A stretch of DNA of 5,037 nt from Planococcus sp. (in: firmicutes) (lineage in GTDB: Bacteria > Bacillota > Bacilli > Bacillales_A > Planococcaceae). Positions within the stretch are counted from its first letter, which is position 1, and each line of letters starts with the position of its first letter. The stretch lies in the NCBI GenBank assembly GCA_030147455.1, contig JASKZU010000322.1:1-5037 (forward strand). The letters run 5' to 3'. The notes beneath the pieces are model-generated. The model saw only the letters and a program-made list of their open reading frames with translations. It was not told the origin of the DNA and did no database searches. The translations under genes were made by a program, and so were the position numbers. Positions 1-5,037 of this stretch are shown here, one piece after another.

Positions 1-457
1 GCGCTTTGTTTACTAAAGCAGTTTTCATCTCAGCATAAGCCGTTCTTTCCCGCCCATTCTCTCGCAGGAAGTTCCTGAAAAAAATCAAATCTTGCCATAG
101 TTCCCCGCTAAACTCTATCAAATGAATAAAATGTGTTTTCACTTTGAATGTCTCGTCAGTAAATTTAGCGAAGACAATTTCATTCGGCCTGACCACTTTT
201 AATCGAAGAAATCCTAAATAAGCAAGTTTTTTGATTAAGTTCTCTTCTACATCCCCCCAACTCTCGAGGCCTACTGCAATATCGATCACTGGTTTAGACG
301 GCATGCCTGGAATCGCAGTACTGCCGATATGCTCGATTCGATCTTCAGGCAATGCTGCGTAATCGACTAGCTCCTGCTTTACGCGGCGGAATTCGTTTTT
401 CCACCTGGCATCATAACAAACAAGCTTAACTTCATTGCTTTTGAATCCCAGTTCCAT
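1..457 (-). CDS. GrpB/UPF0157 family protein, C-terminus cut by window edge
   Basis: The reading frame is open from ATG at 457 to the left edge and gives 152 residues; the family is usually about 170-180 residues, so only the last ~20 are missing. The family hallmark is plain: residues 42-62 read EHIGSTAIPGM...KPVIDIAV, the GS...D signature of the nucleotidyltransferase-like fold of GrpB proteins. The N-terminal YDARW...F (residues 15-23) and the late F-x-R-N-F-L-R-E-N segment with YAEMK are also typical. The second acidic residue of a full nucleotidyltransferase motif is absent (DIA), as in many family members, so catalysis is not assured. The substrate is unknown. The start is set by GAGGAGG at 464-470, six bases upstream. 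It is the third gene of a run with the membrane protein (20 bases away) and the peptidase-like gene. No signal peptide is seen, so it is probably cytosolic. Family assignment is firm; function is not. Confidence 0.93.
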   Translation of the reverse strand, partial: MELGFKSNEVKLVCYDARWKNEFRRVKQELVDYAALPEDRIEHIGSTAIPGMPSKPVIDIAVGLESWGDVEENLIKKLAYLGFLRLKVVRPNEIVFAKFTDETFKVKTHFIHLIEFSGELWQDLIFFRNFLRENGRERTAYAEMKTALVNKA

Positions 458-477
458 TACATACCTCCTCGTTTCAT

Positions 478-741
478 TCATTTAGGAAATACCATCAAGT
501 AAGCAAGCGGTACCAAGACTGCAGCGAATATGCCGGCTTCAATCCAAACCCGCTTCCTCGTCACCCCCAGCCGTCTTTCGGTCGACCGGATATTTGCTAT
601 GATCAATAAAAATCCTGCAAAGCCTAAAACATAGCTAAGCGAATCCTGATGAACCCATAGCGCCCTTAAAGAAACCAAGCCAATAAAAAGAACGCCGATT
701 TTACTTAACAGCAAATAAAAACGCGGTGCTTCTTTATTCAT
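478..741 (-). CDS. Small membrane protein with three predicted helices, unknown function
   Basis: An 87-residue protein with three hydrophobic stretches, at about residues 9-29, 35-51 and 66-85. The second and third are joined by a basic loop (RSTERRLGVTRKR), which by the positive-inside rule should be cytosolic. I do not recognise a named family or any catalytic motif. The start ATG at 741 has a strong AAGGAGG (748-754) six bases upstream. Its first bases overlap the stop of the upstream peptidase-like gene (ATGAATAA, 8 bases shared), so the two are probably translationally coupled. The stop lies 20 bases before the GrpB-family start. The arrangement indicates one transcript, but does not reveal a role. 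A real gene is very likely given the SD, the overlap and the coherent membrane topology. Confidence 0.85.
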   Translation of the reverse strand: MNKEAPRFYLLLSKIGVLFIGLVSLRALWVHQDSLSYVLGFAGFLLIIANIRSTERRLGVTRKRVWIEAGIFAAVLVPLAYLMVFPK

Positions 742-1501
742 GTAACCCCTCCTTACTGTTCTCTCTAACTAATCCAAAAAATTCAGTGAGCGGCAGTTTC
801 CGCCCTTCTTTATGCCAGGAATGATAATCACGGAAAACCGATTGAACATCGTTGCCATAACGTTCTTCCACTAAATACTTAATCGATAGAAAGCTTCGCC
901 AATAATCGAAGAAAATACTGGACAAGTCTTTTTCGTACGAACTGCTTCCAAAATCATCAATTGGGCGGTGGCCATACGACTCTTGAAACTCGTCAACCAA
1001 TTGCTGTTCAACCAACGCTATTTCAAGAAATTCTTTTTCTGTCAGCAAATGTTTTCTCGACAGGTATTCACACATTCCTTCTTCAAACCAAATGCCATCT
1101 TGCCGTTCATCGCCAAACTCATCCAAGAACAAATCTGAATGGTGTGTCAGCTCGTGACCGAGTATTGCCAGGATAAAATTATTGGACAACTCCTCATAGA
1201 ACTTGCGGATTTCTGGCAAAGCTCTGCCTTCCAGCTGGCGGAAGAATAACTTTTGCCATTCTTCTAAATCCGGGGTTATATAAATTAAATCTTTATTCGT
1301 GAATGCCGGAATCGGCAGCTCAGAAAATACGGTTGTAGCTGATGTTGCAGAGGTCCAGACGACTGCTTTTGGTTGGTCTACCAATACGTATTCTTCTTCA
1401 AGCAGCTTTTGATACTCACTCAATTGTTTTTTAAAGCGCTTTACCATTCTTTCATACTTTTCAACTTCACTTTTTTTCTCGAACGCTAAAATATGCTTCA
1501 T
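734..1501 (-). CDS. Putative gluzincin-type zinc metallopeptidase, cytosolic
   Basis: A 255-residue protein. Residues 116-120 are HELTH, the zinc-binding HExxH with general-base Glu117. Residues 138-146 (WFEEG-MCEY) match the W-x-x-E-G helix that supplies the third, glutamate ligand in gluzincins (peptidase MA clan), so Glu141 is the likely ligand, 20 residues after His120. The first ~45 residues are highly charged and probably helical. No signal peptide or membrane segment is seen, so it should act in the cytosol. Substrate is unknown; the family looks like an uncharacterised Bacillota one. I chose ATG 1501 over the in-frame ATG at 1531 (10 residues longer) because AAAGGGAG lies six bases before 1501 and nothing SD-like precedes 1531. 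The stop overlaps the next gene's start. A weak extended -10-like TATGCTAAAGT (1570-1580) may belong to its promoter, but there is no clear -35. Fold call is good; activity is inferred. Confidence 0.88.
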   Translation of the reverse strand: MKHILAFEKKSEVEKYERMVKRFKKQLSEYQKLLEEEYVLVDQPKAVVWTSATSATTVFSELPIPAFTNKDLIYITPDLEEWQKLFFRQLEGRALPEIRKFYEELSNNFILAILGHELTHHSDLFLDEFGDERQDGIWFEEGMCEYLSRKHLLTEKEFLEIALVEQQLVDEFQESYGHRPIDDFGSSSYEKDLSSIFFDYWRSFLSIKYLVEERYGNDVQSVFRDYHSWHKEGRKLPLTEFFGLVRENSKEGLHE

Positions 1502-1507
1502 CTGATT

Positions 1508-1515
1508 CTCCCTTT
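1508..1515 (-). promoter_or_regulatory. Ribosome binding site deciding the peptidase start
   Basis: AAAGGGAG on the minus strand, six bases (AATCAG) before the ATG at 1501. The alternative in-frame ATG at 1531 is preceded by an A-rich stretch with no purine-rich SD match. This favours the 255-residue product beginning MKHILAFEKK over the 265-residue one. Confidence 0.7.
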
Positions 1516-1686
1516 CATTTAAATCGACCATTTAGTTCGTTTTTGATATATTCCATTATTCTTCCAATTACTTTAGCATACTTTTTTACTTGAATATACC
1601 TTTCTATTTGAGAGCTTTGGTGTAACTCTCTGCTCTGTGCTACGTCTACTTCATATTATCTAATTACTGGATTGGGAGTGCAGTAA

Positions 1687-2154
1687 ATGAGACGACTAAT
1701 GGTTCTTCTCACAACAATTTGTTTTTTCCTTTTCTTAACCGGATGTTCAAATCAAGACTCATCTCAACCTGTTAAAAACAACGAAATTTCAAACTCGAAC
1801 ATGGAGTTTGAAAAAAGAAATGAATTCCTGAAAATAGAAATAACTGAGAAAAAAGGCGTAGCGGCTATCGTTTATGATGATCCCGCTAACCTGGCCCTTT
1901 TTAGTGAAATGTTCTCGAAATCAAAACGAGAACCAGGCATCGCTGATATGGCGGATCCTCACTTTTACGTGAAGGCAACGACTGTCAGCGGAGCGACTGC
2001 AGATTTGCAGTTATGGGTGGGAAATGAAAAGATGACAAGCACATGGATGGATATCGATGATACCCACACGGTTTATTCCGTGCCAGCTTCTTACACAAAT
2101 GAATTGCTTACATTGGTTTCATCGCAACAAGCAAAAAAGGTTCCAGGCAATTAA
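1687..2154 (+). CDS. Small lipoprotein, possibly YhfM-like
   Basis: A 155-residue exported lipoprotein. Residues 1-19 form a signal peptide (RR, then a hydrophobic core) ending in the lipobox LTGC, so Cys20 should be lipidated and the protein held on the outer face of the membrane. A short polar linker (about 21-45) leads to a compact domain with PGIADMADPHFYV (83-95), LQLWVG (107-112) and DIDDTHTVY (122-130). From memory this PGI.DMADP...LW...DTHT.Y pattern recalls the YhfM-like domain of Bacillus lipoproteins; that is recall, not a search result. Function is unknown. The start has GGGAG (1674-1678) eight bases upstream; Met5 is a less likely alternative. The gene stands alone: the peptidase-like gene diverges from it and the esterase gene converges on it. 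I found no convincing promoter in the 185 bases upstream, only an isolated TATTAT at 1654-1659. Its last six codons form the left arm of the terminator. Confidence 0.85.
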   Translation: MRRLMVLLTTICFFLFLTGCSNQDSSQPVKNNEISNSNMEFEKRNEFLKIEITEKKGVAAIVYDDPANLALFSEMFSKSKREPGIADMADPHFYVKATTVSGATADLQLWVGNEKMTSTWMDIDDTHTVYSVPASYTNELLTLVSSQQAKKVPGN

Positions 2155-2172
2155 CATGCCTGGAACCTTTTT
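2134..2172. terminator. Bidirectional intrinsic terminator containing a stop codon
   Basis: GGTTCCAGGCA (2139-2149) pairs perfectly with TGCCTGGAACC (2157-2167) around a 7-base loop. The flanking A5 (2134-2138) and T5 (2168-2172) extend the stem and provide a U tract on either strand. It can therefore end both the plus-strand lipoprotein transcript and the convergent minus-strand esterase transcript. The TAA of the lipoprotein (2152-2154) lies in the loop, so coding sequence makes up the left arm. Confidence 0.9.
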
Positions 2173-2213
2173 CTTTGATTGTCGCTCACACTGTTTTGAT
2201 CATTTTTCTTAAC

Positions 2214-3599
2214 TTATTTTTCTTTTTTCTTCTTTTCTTTCAGTTTTTCTTTGGCTTTCTTTTTGGCTTGTTTTTGCTTTTCTTTGTCTTTTTTCTTTTT
2301 CACTTTTTCCTTTTCTTTGTCCTTTTTCCACAGATGGTCTTCTGCAAAAGCAGCGTACAGCAAGTGCCAAGAGTTCCAGTCATGGGCAGCCGGAAGTTCC
2401 AGATAGTTGTGCTTGATACCTTCTTTGTTCAACGCGTTGTGAAGGTTTTGGACAGGGTCGATCAGGAAATCCCAGATTCCGACGCCGACCATAACTGAAG
2501 GCGATTCTAGATTTTCGTATGAAGCGATGTTGGCAAGTTCATCACCTGTTACGGCATAGCTCCAGATTCCGAAATACGCAAATTCATCTGCATGGTTGAA
2601 ATACATCCGGTTGGTTGTCATGCCGCCCATCGACAACCCGGCATAAGCGCGTCCTTCCGGGTGATTGGAAACGTTAAAGTTGGATTCAACATAAGGCATG
2701 ATGTGGTTGAATTGATCTTCTTCAATTTTCTTGAAATCCCAGTTGAAATCCTGGTTGTTCATCGTCACAACGACAAACGGTTCCACCGACCCGTTAGCGA
2801 TTAAGTTATCGGTAATGTTCGCCACAGCCCCTTCGTTCATCCAGCGCAGTTCGTTGCCGAAGCGGTCGCCGGAATTCCCGTGAGACATATACAGCACTTT
2901 ATAAGGTTTTTTGCGGTCCGGGTTATAGCCTTCCGGCAAGTAAACCGCAAGCCCCCGTTTATCGCCTGCTGCACCGGTATATGCCACTGTTTCGACAGTT
3001 CCTGTTTTCCCATCTGTACGCGGAAGCTCTACAGAACGGTCAAGCCAGTCGCCAGTTCCCATTGTTTTGGCGTCGTATGGAACGTAAATCATACTCGACA
3101 CACTGGAAATTCCTGTGGTTGTATTCATCAATGTCGGGTTGTTTGGATCGTCCAATCTGGCGGTTGTGCTGCCGTCTGGATTCGTAATGCGGAAATTGTA
3201 TGTAAAGGCACCACTGGACAAAGGCACTCTGGCTCCCCAAAAGTCGCCTTCCATCGCTTCCATGTTCACATAGTAAGTCGTGTCACTGTTGCCGCCAGCT
3301 GGAAACATGCCGGCTTTGTATTCTTCCGGATTGTAAGGGTTTTCAAAACCGTCTTCAATGGTGAAGTGATACATCGTATCGCTGTACAGTTCTACTTTGG
3401 TGGCTGCTGAGGTTTCGTCCTCATAAACAAATGTTGCATAGTAACCAGTGGGCGATGCAGCATCTTTTTCCACTGTTACTCCTGGTGCATAGCTGTCAAA
3501 ACCAGAATCCGGCCCCTCAGCTGCTGATGCAGTTTGGTTCGTTCCAAACAGCGAACCGGCCAAAACAGCGGCCATCGTCAATAAACCCAATTTTTTCAT
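2214..3599 (-). CDS. Secreted esterase (alpha/beta hydrolase) with lysine-rich C-terminal tail
   Basis: A 461-residue secreted protein. Residues 1-26 are a Sec signal peptide (MKK, hydrophobic core, A-S-A cleavage site). Residues ~30-180 are a beta-rich Ig/early-set type module, as in the N-terminus of bacterial feruloyl/acyl esterases of the putative esterase family (esterase D-like, PF00756 type). The hydrolase domain (~195-424) shows YKVLYMSHG (oxyanion region), the nucleophile elbow GLSMGG with Ser323, the likely acid Asp377 in GIWD, and His406 in AAHDWNSWH, which matches the HDFNVW region of feruloyl esterases. Substrate is probably an ester on a polysaccharide, glycolipid or acyl compound; the sequence does not say which. 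Residues 425-461 are an unusual tail of 23 Lys, 6 Glu and 2 Asp in 37. The start has AAGGAG (3607-3612) seven bases upstream. It is monocistronic, with its own promoter and a shared terminator. Family is confident; substrate is open. Confidence 0.94.
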   Translation of the reverse strand: MKKLGLLTMAAVLAGSLFGTNQTASAAEGPDSGFDSYAPGVTVEKDAASPTGYYATFVYEDETSAATKVELYSDTMYHFTIEDGFENPYNPEEYKAGMFPAGGNSDTTYYVNMEAMEGDFWGARVPLSSGAFTYNFRITNPDGSTTARLDDPNNPTLMNTTTGISSVSSMIYVPYDAKTMGTGDWLDRSVELPRTDGKTGTVETVAYTGAAGDKRGLAVYLPEGYNPDRKKPYKVLYMSHGNSGDRFGNELRWMNEGAVANITDNLIANGSVEPFVVVTMNNQDFNWDFKKIEEDQFNHIMPYVESNFNVSNHPEGRAYAGLSMGGMTTNRMYFNHADEFAYFGIWSYAVTGDELANIASYENLESPSVMVGVGIWDFLIDPVQNLHNALNKEGIKHNYLELPAAHDWNSWHLLYAAFAEDHLWKKDKEKEKVKKKKDKEKQKQAKKKAKEKLKEKKKKEK

Positions 3600-3642
3600 A
3601 AACGTGCTCCTTCCATTTTCTTAGATTGACAGAACATAAAGC

Positions 3643-3656
3643 TGCGCAAAAGCGCA
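3643..3656. repeat. Short perfect inverted repeat over the predicted esterase transcription start
   Basis: TGCGC-AAAA-GCGCA is the only GC-rich patch in an AT-rich intergenic stretch. The predicted transcription start from the promoter at 3662-3690 falls near 3655, so this palindrome lies at +1 to about +13. It could be a repressor operator or a small 5' hairpin stabilising the mRNA. The repeat is seen directly; any regulatory role is inferred. Confidence 0.5.
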
Positions 3657-3661
3657 TATTA

Positions 3662-3690
3662 ATTGTAATATTTTTAGAATATTTACACAA
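3662..3690 (-). promoter_or_regulatory. Candidate sigma-A promoter of the esterase gene
   Basis: On the minus strand TTGTGT (3685-3690) and TACAAT (3662-3667) are separated by exactly 17 bases. The -10 matches the consensus at five of six positions and the -35 at three of six. The predicted start near 3655 leaves a leader of about 56 bases before the esterase ATG at 3599. AT content around it is high, so chance matches are possible. Confidence 0.55.
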
Positions 3691-3719
3691 GTATTCTTTT
3701 GTTTATCCATTTTGTGGGA

Positions 3720-3746
3720 TTGTAAAGATATCTAATCAAGTATAAT
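3720..3746 (+). promoter_or_regulatory. Weak candidate promoter for the acidic lipoprotein gene
   Basis: A perfect TATAAT at 3741-3746 is preceded by TTGTAA at 3720-3725, but the spacing is only 15 bases, two short of ideal. If used, it leaves a leader of roughly 130 bases before the ATG at 3881. No better-spaced pair was found closer to the gene; TTGGAG (3771) with TATCCT (3795) is an 18-base-spaced but weaker alternative. Confidence 0.3.
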
Positions 3747-3810
3747 TATTTTTATGTGGCTTTAAAATAGTTGGAGCTTATATAGATCCAATGATATCCT
3801 CTAAGATCAT

Positions 3811-3839
3811 ACATATTTTATCTACAGAAAGTAATATGT
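3811..3839. repeat. Inverted repeat in the leader of the acidic lipoprotein gene
   Basis: ACATATT (3811-3817) and AATATGT (3833-3839) are perfect 7-base complements separated by 15 bases. The repeat ends about 30 bases before the GGAGG of the downstream gene. It could be a split operator or a weak AU hairpin. In sequence this AT-rich, chance is a real possibility. Confidence 0.35.
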
Positions 3840-3880
3840 TGCCATGACGTGAAATCAAGAGATTTTTTGGAGGTAGTTTC

Positions 3881-4525
3881 ATGAAGAAATACATAGCAGG
3901 ATTCAGTATTTCCGCCGGTCTTCTCGTTGCCGGCTGTTCCGCTGAAGACGATTCGGCTCAGGTTGATTCGACCAATGAAGAGATTCAGGAAGAAACTCAG
4001 CCTACTGAATCTACAAGTGAACAAACGGAACAGCAAGAACAGCAATTAGAATCGCCATATCAGGAAATCAAGGAGTACTTTGATGCGTGGGAACTTCCTG
4101 AGGGCGGCAAGGAAGACACTGAAATGGTCAATGGCATTACCTATGACAATGGCTATACATTCGATAAAAATACAAAAGTATTGATAGCCCGTCTTCACCC
4201 AGCAGAAGGCGAACCGGCCGAACCGACTGAAGATCAAAAAGTTGGGGTCATCATGGGATGGCTGCAAGATGCCGCAGCCATCCCTGAACCTGAATATAGA
4301 GCTAAAGGAAATGCTGCCGGCCAAGTAGCCAATCCACTTTTCAGGCTCAGTGAGGCAAAACAGCTGAATGATTTTGCCCCGCTCGATGAATGGATTAGCG
4401 AGACCGAAGAAATTTTTGCTGGTTTTGACGATATCGAAACCGAGCAAGAAAGAGCAGCGGTATACGCAGAAGGATACGAACGGCTCGAAAAGATGAGCTC
4501 GTTGATTCAAAACGATATAAATTAA
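3881..4525 (+). CDS. Strongly acidic lipoprotein of unknown function
   Basis: A 214-residue lipoprotein. Residues 1-18 form a short signal peptide (MKKY, hydrophobic core) ending in the lipobox VAGC; Cys19 should be lipidated and anchor the protein to the outer membrane face. Residues 20-63 are a disordered-looking linker rich in Glu, Gln, Ser and Thr, without a single Lys or Arg and with 14 acidic residues. The rest (~64-214) looks like a mostly helical globular domain with YFDAW, GITYDNGYTFD and VGVIMGWLQDA. It has no catalytic motif or family that I recognise. The mature protein has about 47 acidic and 13 basic residues. The start is set by GGAGG (3869-3873), seven bases upstream. It is a single gene divergent from the esterase, which carries a polylysine tail, so an electrostatic interaction is conceivable but unproven. 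The gene ends just before a strong terminator. Confidence 0.87.
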   Translation: MKKYIAGFSISAGLLVAGCSAEDDSAQVDSTNEEIQEETQPTESTSEQTEQQEQQLESPYQEIKEYFDAWELPEGGKEDTEMVNGITYDNGYTFDKNTKVLIARLHPAEGEPAEPTEDQKVGVIMGWLQDAAAIPEPEYRAKGNAAGQVANPLFRLSEAKQLNDFAPLDEWISETEEIFAGFDDIETEQERAAVYAEGYERLEKMSSLIQNDIN

Positions 4526-4528
4526 ACC

Positions 4529-4570
4529 AAAAGCGAGAAGAACCGGTTGGAACTGGTTCTTCTCGCTTTT
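4529..4570. terminator. Perfect 16-bp bidirectional intrinsic terminator
   Basis: Bases 4529-4544 (AAAAGCGAGAAGAACC) are fully complementary to 4555-4570, and three more pairs can form in the 10-base interior. A tracts on the left and T tracts on the right serve both strands. It starts four bases after the acidic lipoprotein stop and ends six bases before the end of the convergent DUF3784-like gene, so it should terminate both. Confidence 0.9.
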
Positions 4571-4576
4571 CGTTTC

Positions 4577-4903
4577 TTAAGCTCTTTTAAAACGATCCCC
4601 TGTATTCATATAAACCAATCCATAGATTAGTAAGAATCCAAACCAAATCAATCCGATAACAAAAAACGCCTGAACTTCAAAGAGTTCGTTTAATAGCCAT
4701 AATAGTAAGCTTATGCTAAATCCATACATTAGTTTCCCCATAAATTTGCATAGAGCCATTTCATCATACTAGGCTTTGTCTTTCTCAGGCAACAGATTGT
4801 ACCCTGCAATAAATATGGCGCCTTTTCCGTTCCAAAGAAAAGTGCCAAGCACCAAGAACGAGACCAACCCTAAAAAAGTTGTCACAATGCCTCCCACATC
4901 CAT
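4577..4903 (-). pseudogene. DUF3784-like membrane protein interrupted by an in-frame TAG
   Basis: Reading from ATG 4903, a 44-residue piece (MDVGGIVTTFLG...) has one membrane helix (~6-24), then GKGAIFIAGYNLLPEKDKA and TAG at 4769-4771. The same frame continues without a shift as YDE-MALCKFMGKLMYG and two further helices, to a stop at 4577. From memory DUF3784 proteins run GKG..LIAGYN...EEK.KYD...LC.FMG, so both halves belong to one ~108-codon gene, and TAG sits where a Lys (AAG) is usual: one A-to-T change. The upper part has AAGGAG (4907-4912), with a short three-base gap to the ATG. The lower part could restart at ATG 4759, nine bases after the TAG, giving 60 residues, but has no good ribosome binding site. 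Alternatives are readthrough, reinitiation or a sequencing error. Function of the family is unknown. It lies 18 bases after the partial gene upstream, probably in one transcript. Confidence 0.75.
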
Positions 4904-4921
4904 TCTCTCCTTCAGTTCAAA

Positions 4922-5037
4922 TCATATTCCACGCGCTGATTCTAGCAATTTCAATTTGCGGTAGTTGTATATAAATTGAGAAATAGATGATACAAATAAA
5001 ATTACAAAAACAATTCCGAACTGTTCCGAATCGATCC
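4922..5037 (-). CDS. C-terminal end of a small membrane protein, cut by window edge
   Basis: An open frame enters from the right edge and stops with TGA at 4922-4924. The 37 visible residues begin IDSEQFGIVFVILFV, a likely membrane helix (about FGIVFVILFVSSISQFIY), followed by a basic tail with NYRKLKLLESARGI, consistent with a cytosolic C-terminus. The stop lies 18 bases before the start of the DUF3784-like gene, with that gene's SD in between, which is typical operon spacing. A second frame on the same strand is also open but gives a less natural, Cys-rich product. No family can be named from so short a piece. Confidence 0.55.
   Translation of the reverse strand, partial: IDSEQFGIVFVILFVSSISQFIYNYRKLKLLESARGI

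Noticed and set aside
961..1176. Plus-strand 71-codon open frame
   Set aside because: Antisense to the zinc-binding region of the peptidase-like gene; no SD or recognisable product.
2175..2498. Plus-strand open frame with a very Phe/Leu-rich start
   Set aside because: It is the complement of the Lys-rich esterase tail (AAA/AAG read backwards gives Phe/Leu) and lies wholly in the opposite strand of a well-supported gene, with no SD.
2880..3410. Plus-strand 176-codon open frame inside the esterase
   Set aside because: Antisense to a gene with clear catalytic motifs; the product is rich in Cys, His, Val and Arg without domain features.
3600..3880. Possible riboswitch or small RNA in the divergent intergenic region
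   Set aside because: I found only short inverted repeats and promoter-like boxes; no known riboswitch core and no U-tract terminator in the region.
4046..4510. Minus-strand 154-codon open frame inside the acidic lipoprotein
   Set aside because: Shadow of the lipoprotein gene, which has an SD, a signal peptide and a lipobox; the antisense product is Phe/Ile-rich and has no features.
4776..4964. Plus-strand 62-codon open frame
   Set aside because: It is antisense to the DUF3784-like N-terminal part and the preceding gene end, both of which show coherent membrane proteins and operon spacing; no SD precedes it.
4981..5037. Short direct repeat TTCGGAA at the right edge
   Set aside because: Two copies ten bases apart on the minus strand (5012-5030 region) fall within a likely coding frame and are too short to be called a meaningful repeat.

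Overview
The window looks like a chromosomal segment from a low-to-moderate GC Gram-positive bacterium (Bacillota, Bacillales; a Planococcus/Bacillus-like organism is my inference). The reasons are strong AGGAGG-type ribosome binding sites, two lipoproteins with Gram-positive style lipoboxes, a Sec-secreted esterase, a DUF3784-type small membrane protein, and compact intergenic terminators with long U tracts.

Left part (1-1501, minus strand): a tight three-gene run. A cytosolic gluzincin-type zinc metallopeptidase-like protein (HELTH plus a downstream EEGxxEY) comes first. Its stop overlaps the start of an 87-residue three-helix membrane protein, and 20 bases later comes a GrpB/UPF0157-family protein that runs off the left edge. 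The peptidase most likely starts at 1501, not at the upstream in-frame ATG at 1531, because only 1501 has a ribosome binding site.

Middle (1687-3599): a plus-strand lipoprotein, probably of the YhfM-like kind, converges on a large secreted esterase gene on the minus strand. A near-perfect bidirectional hairpin terminator lies between them, and the lipoprotein's stop codon sits in its loop. The esterase has a signal peptide, a beta-rich N-terminal module, an alpha/beta-hydrolase domain with a visible Ser-Asp-His triad, and a 37-residue C-terminal tail that is 62% lysine.

Right part (3600-5037): a 281-base AT-rich divergent intergenic region holds a good promoter for the esterase, with an inverted repeat over its predicted start of transcription. 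It separates the esterase from a very acidic plus-strand lipoprotein of unknown function. That gene ends in a perfect 16-bp bidirectional terminator. Beyond it, on the minus strand, a DUF3784-like gene is split by an in-frame TAG, and the C-terminal end of another small membrane protein enters from the right edge.

I see no tRNA, rRNA, CRISPR array, transposase or obvious mobile element. Nothing here is clearly a new multi-gene system. The most notable points are the amber-interrupted DUF3784 gene, the polylysine tail on the esterase, and the charge contrast between that esterase and the divergent acidic lipoprotein.
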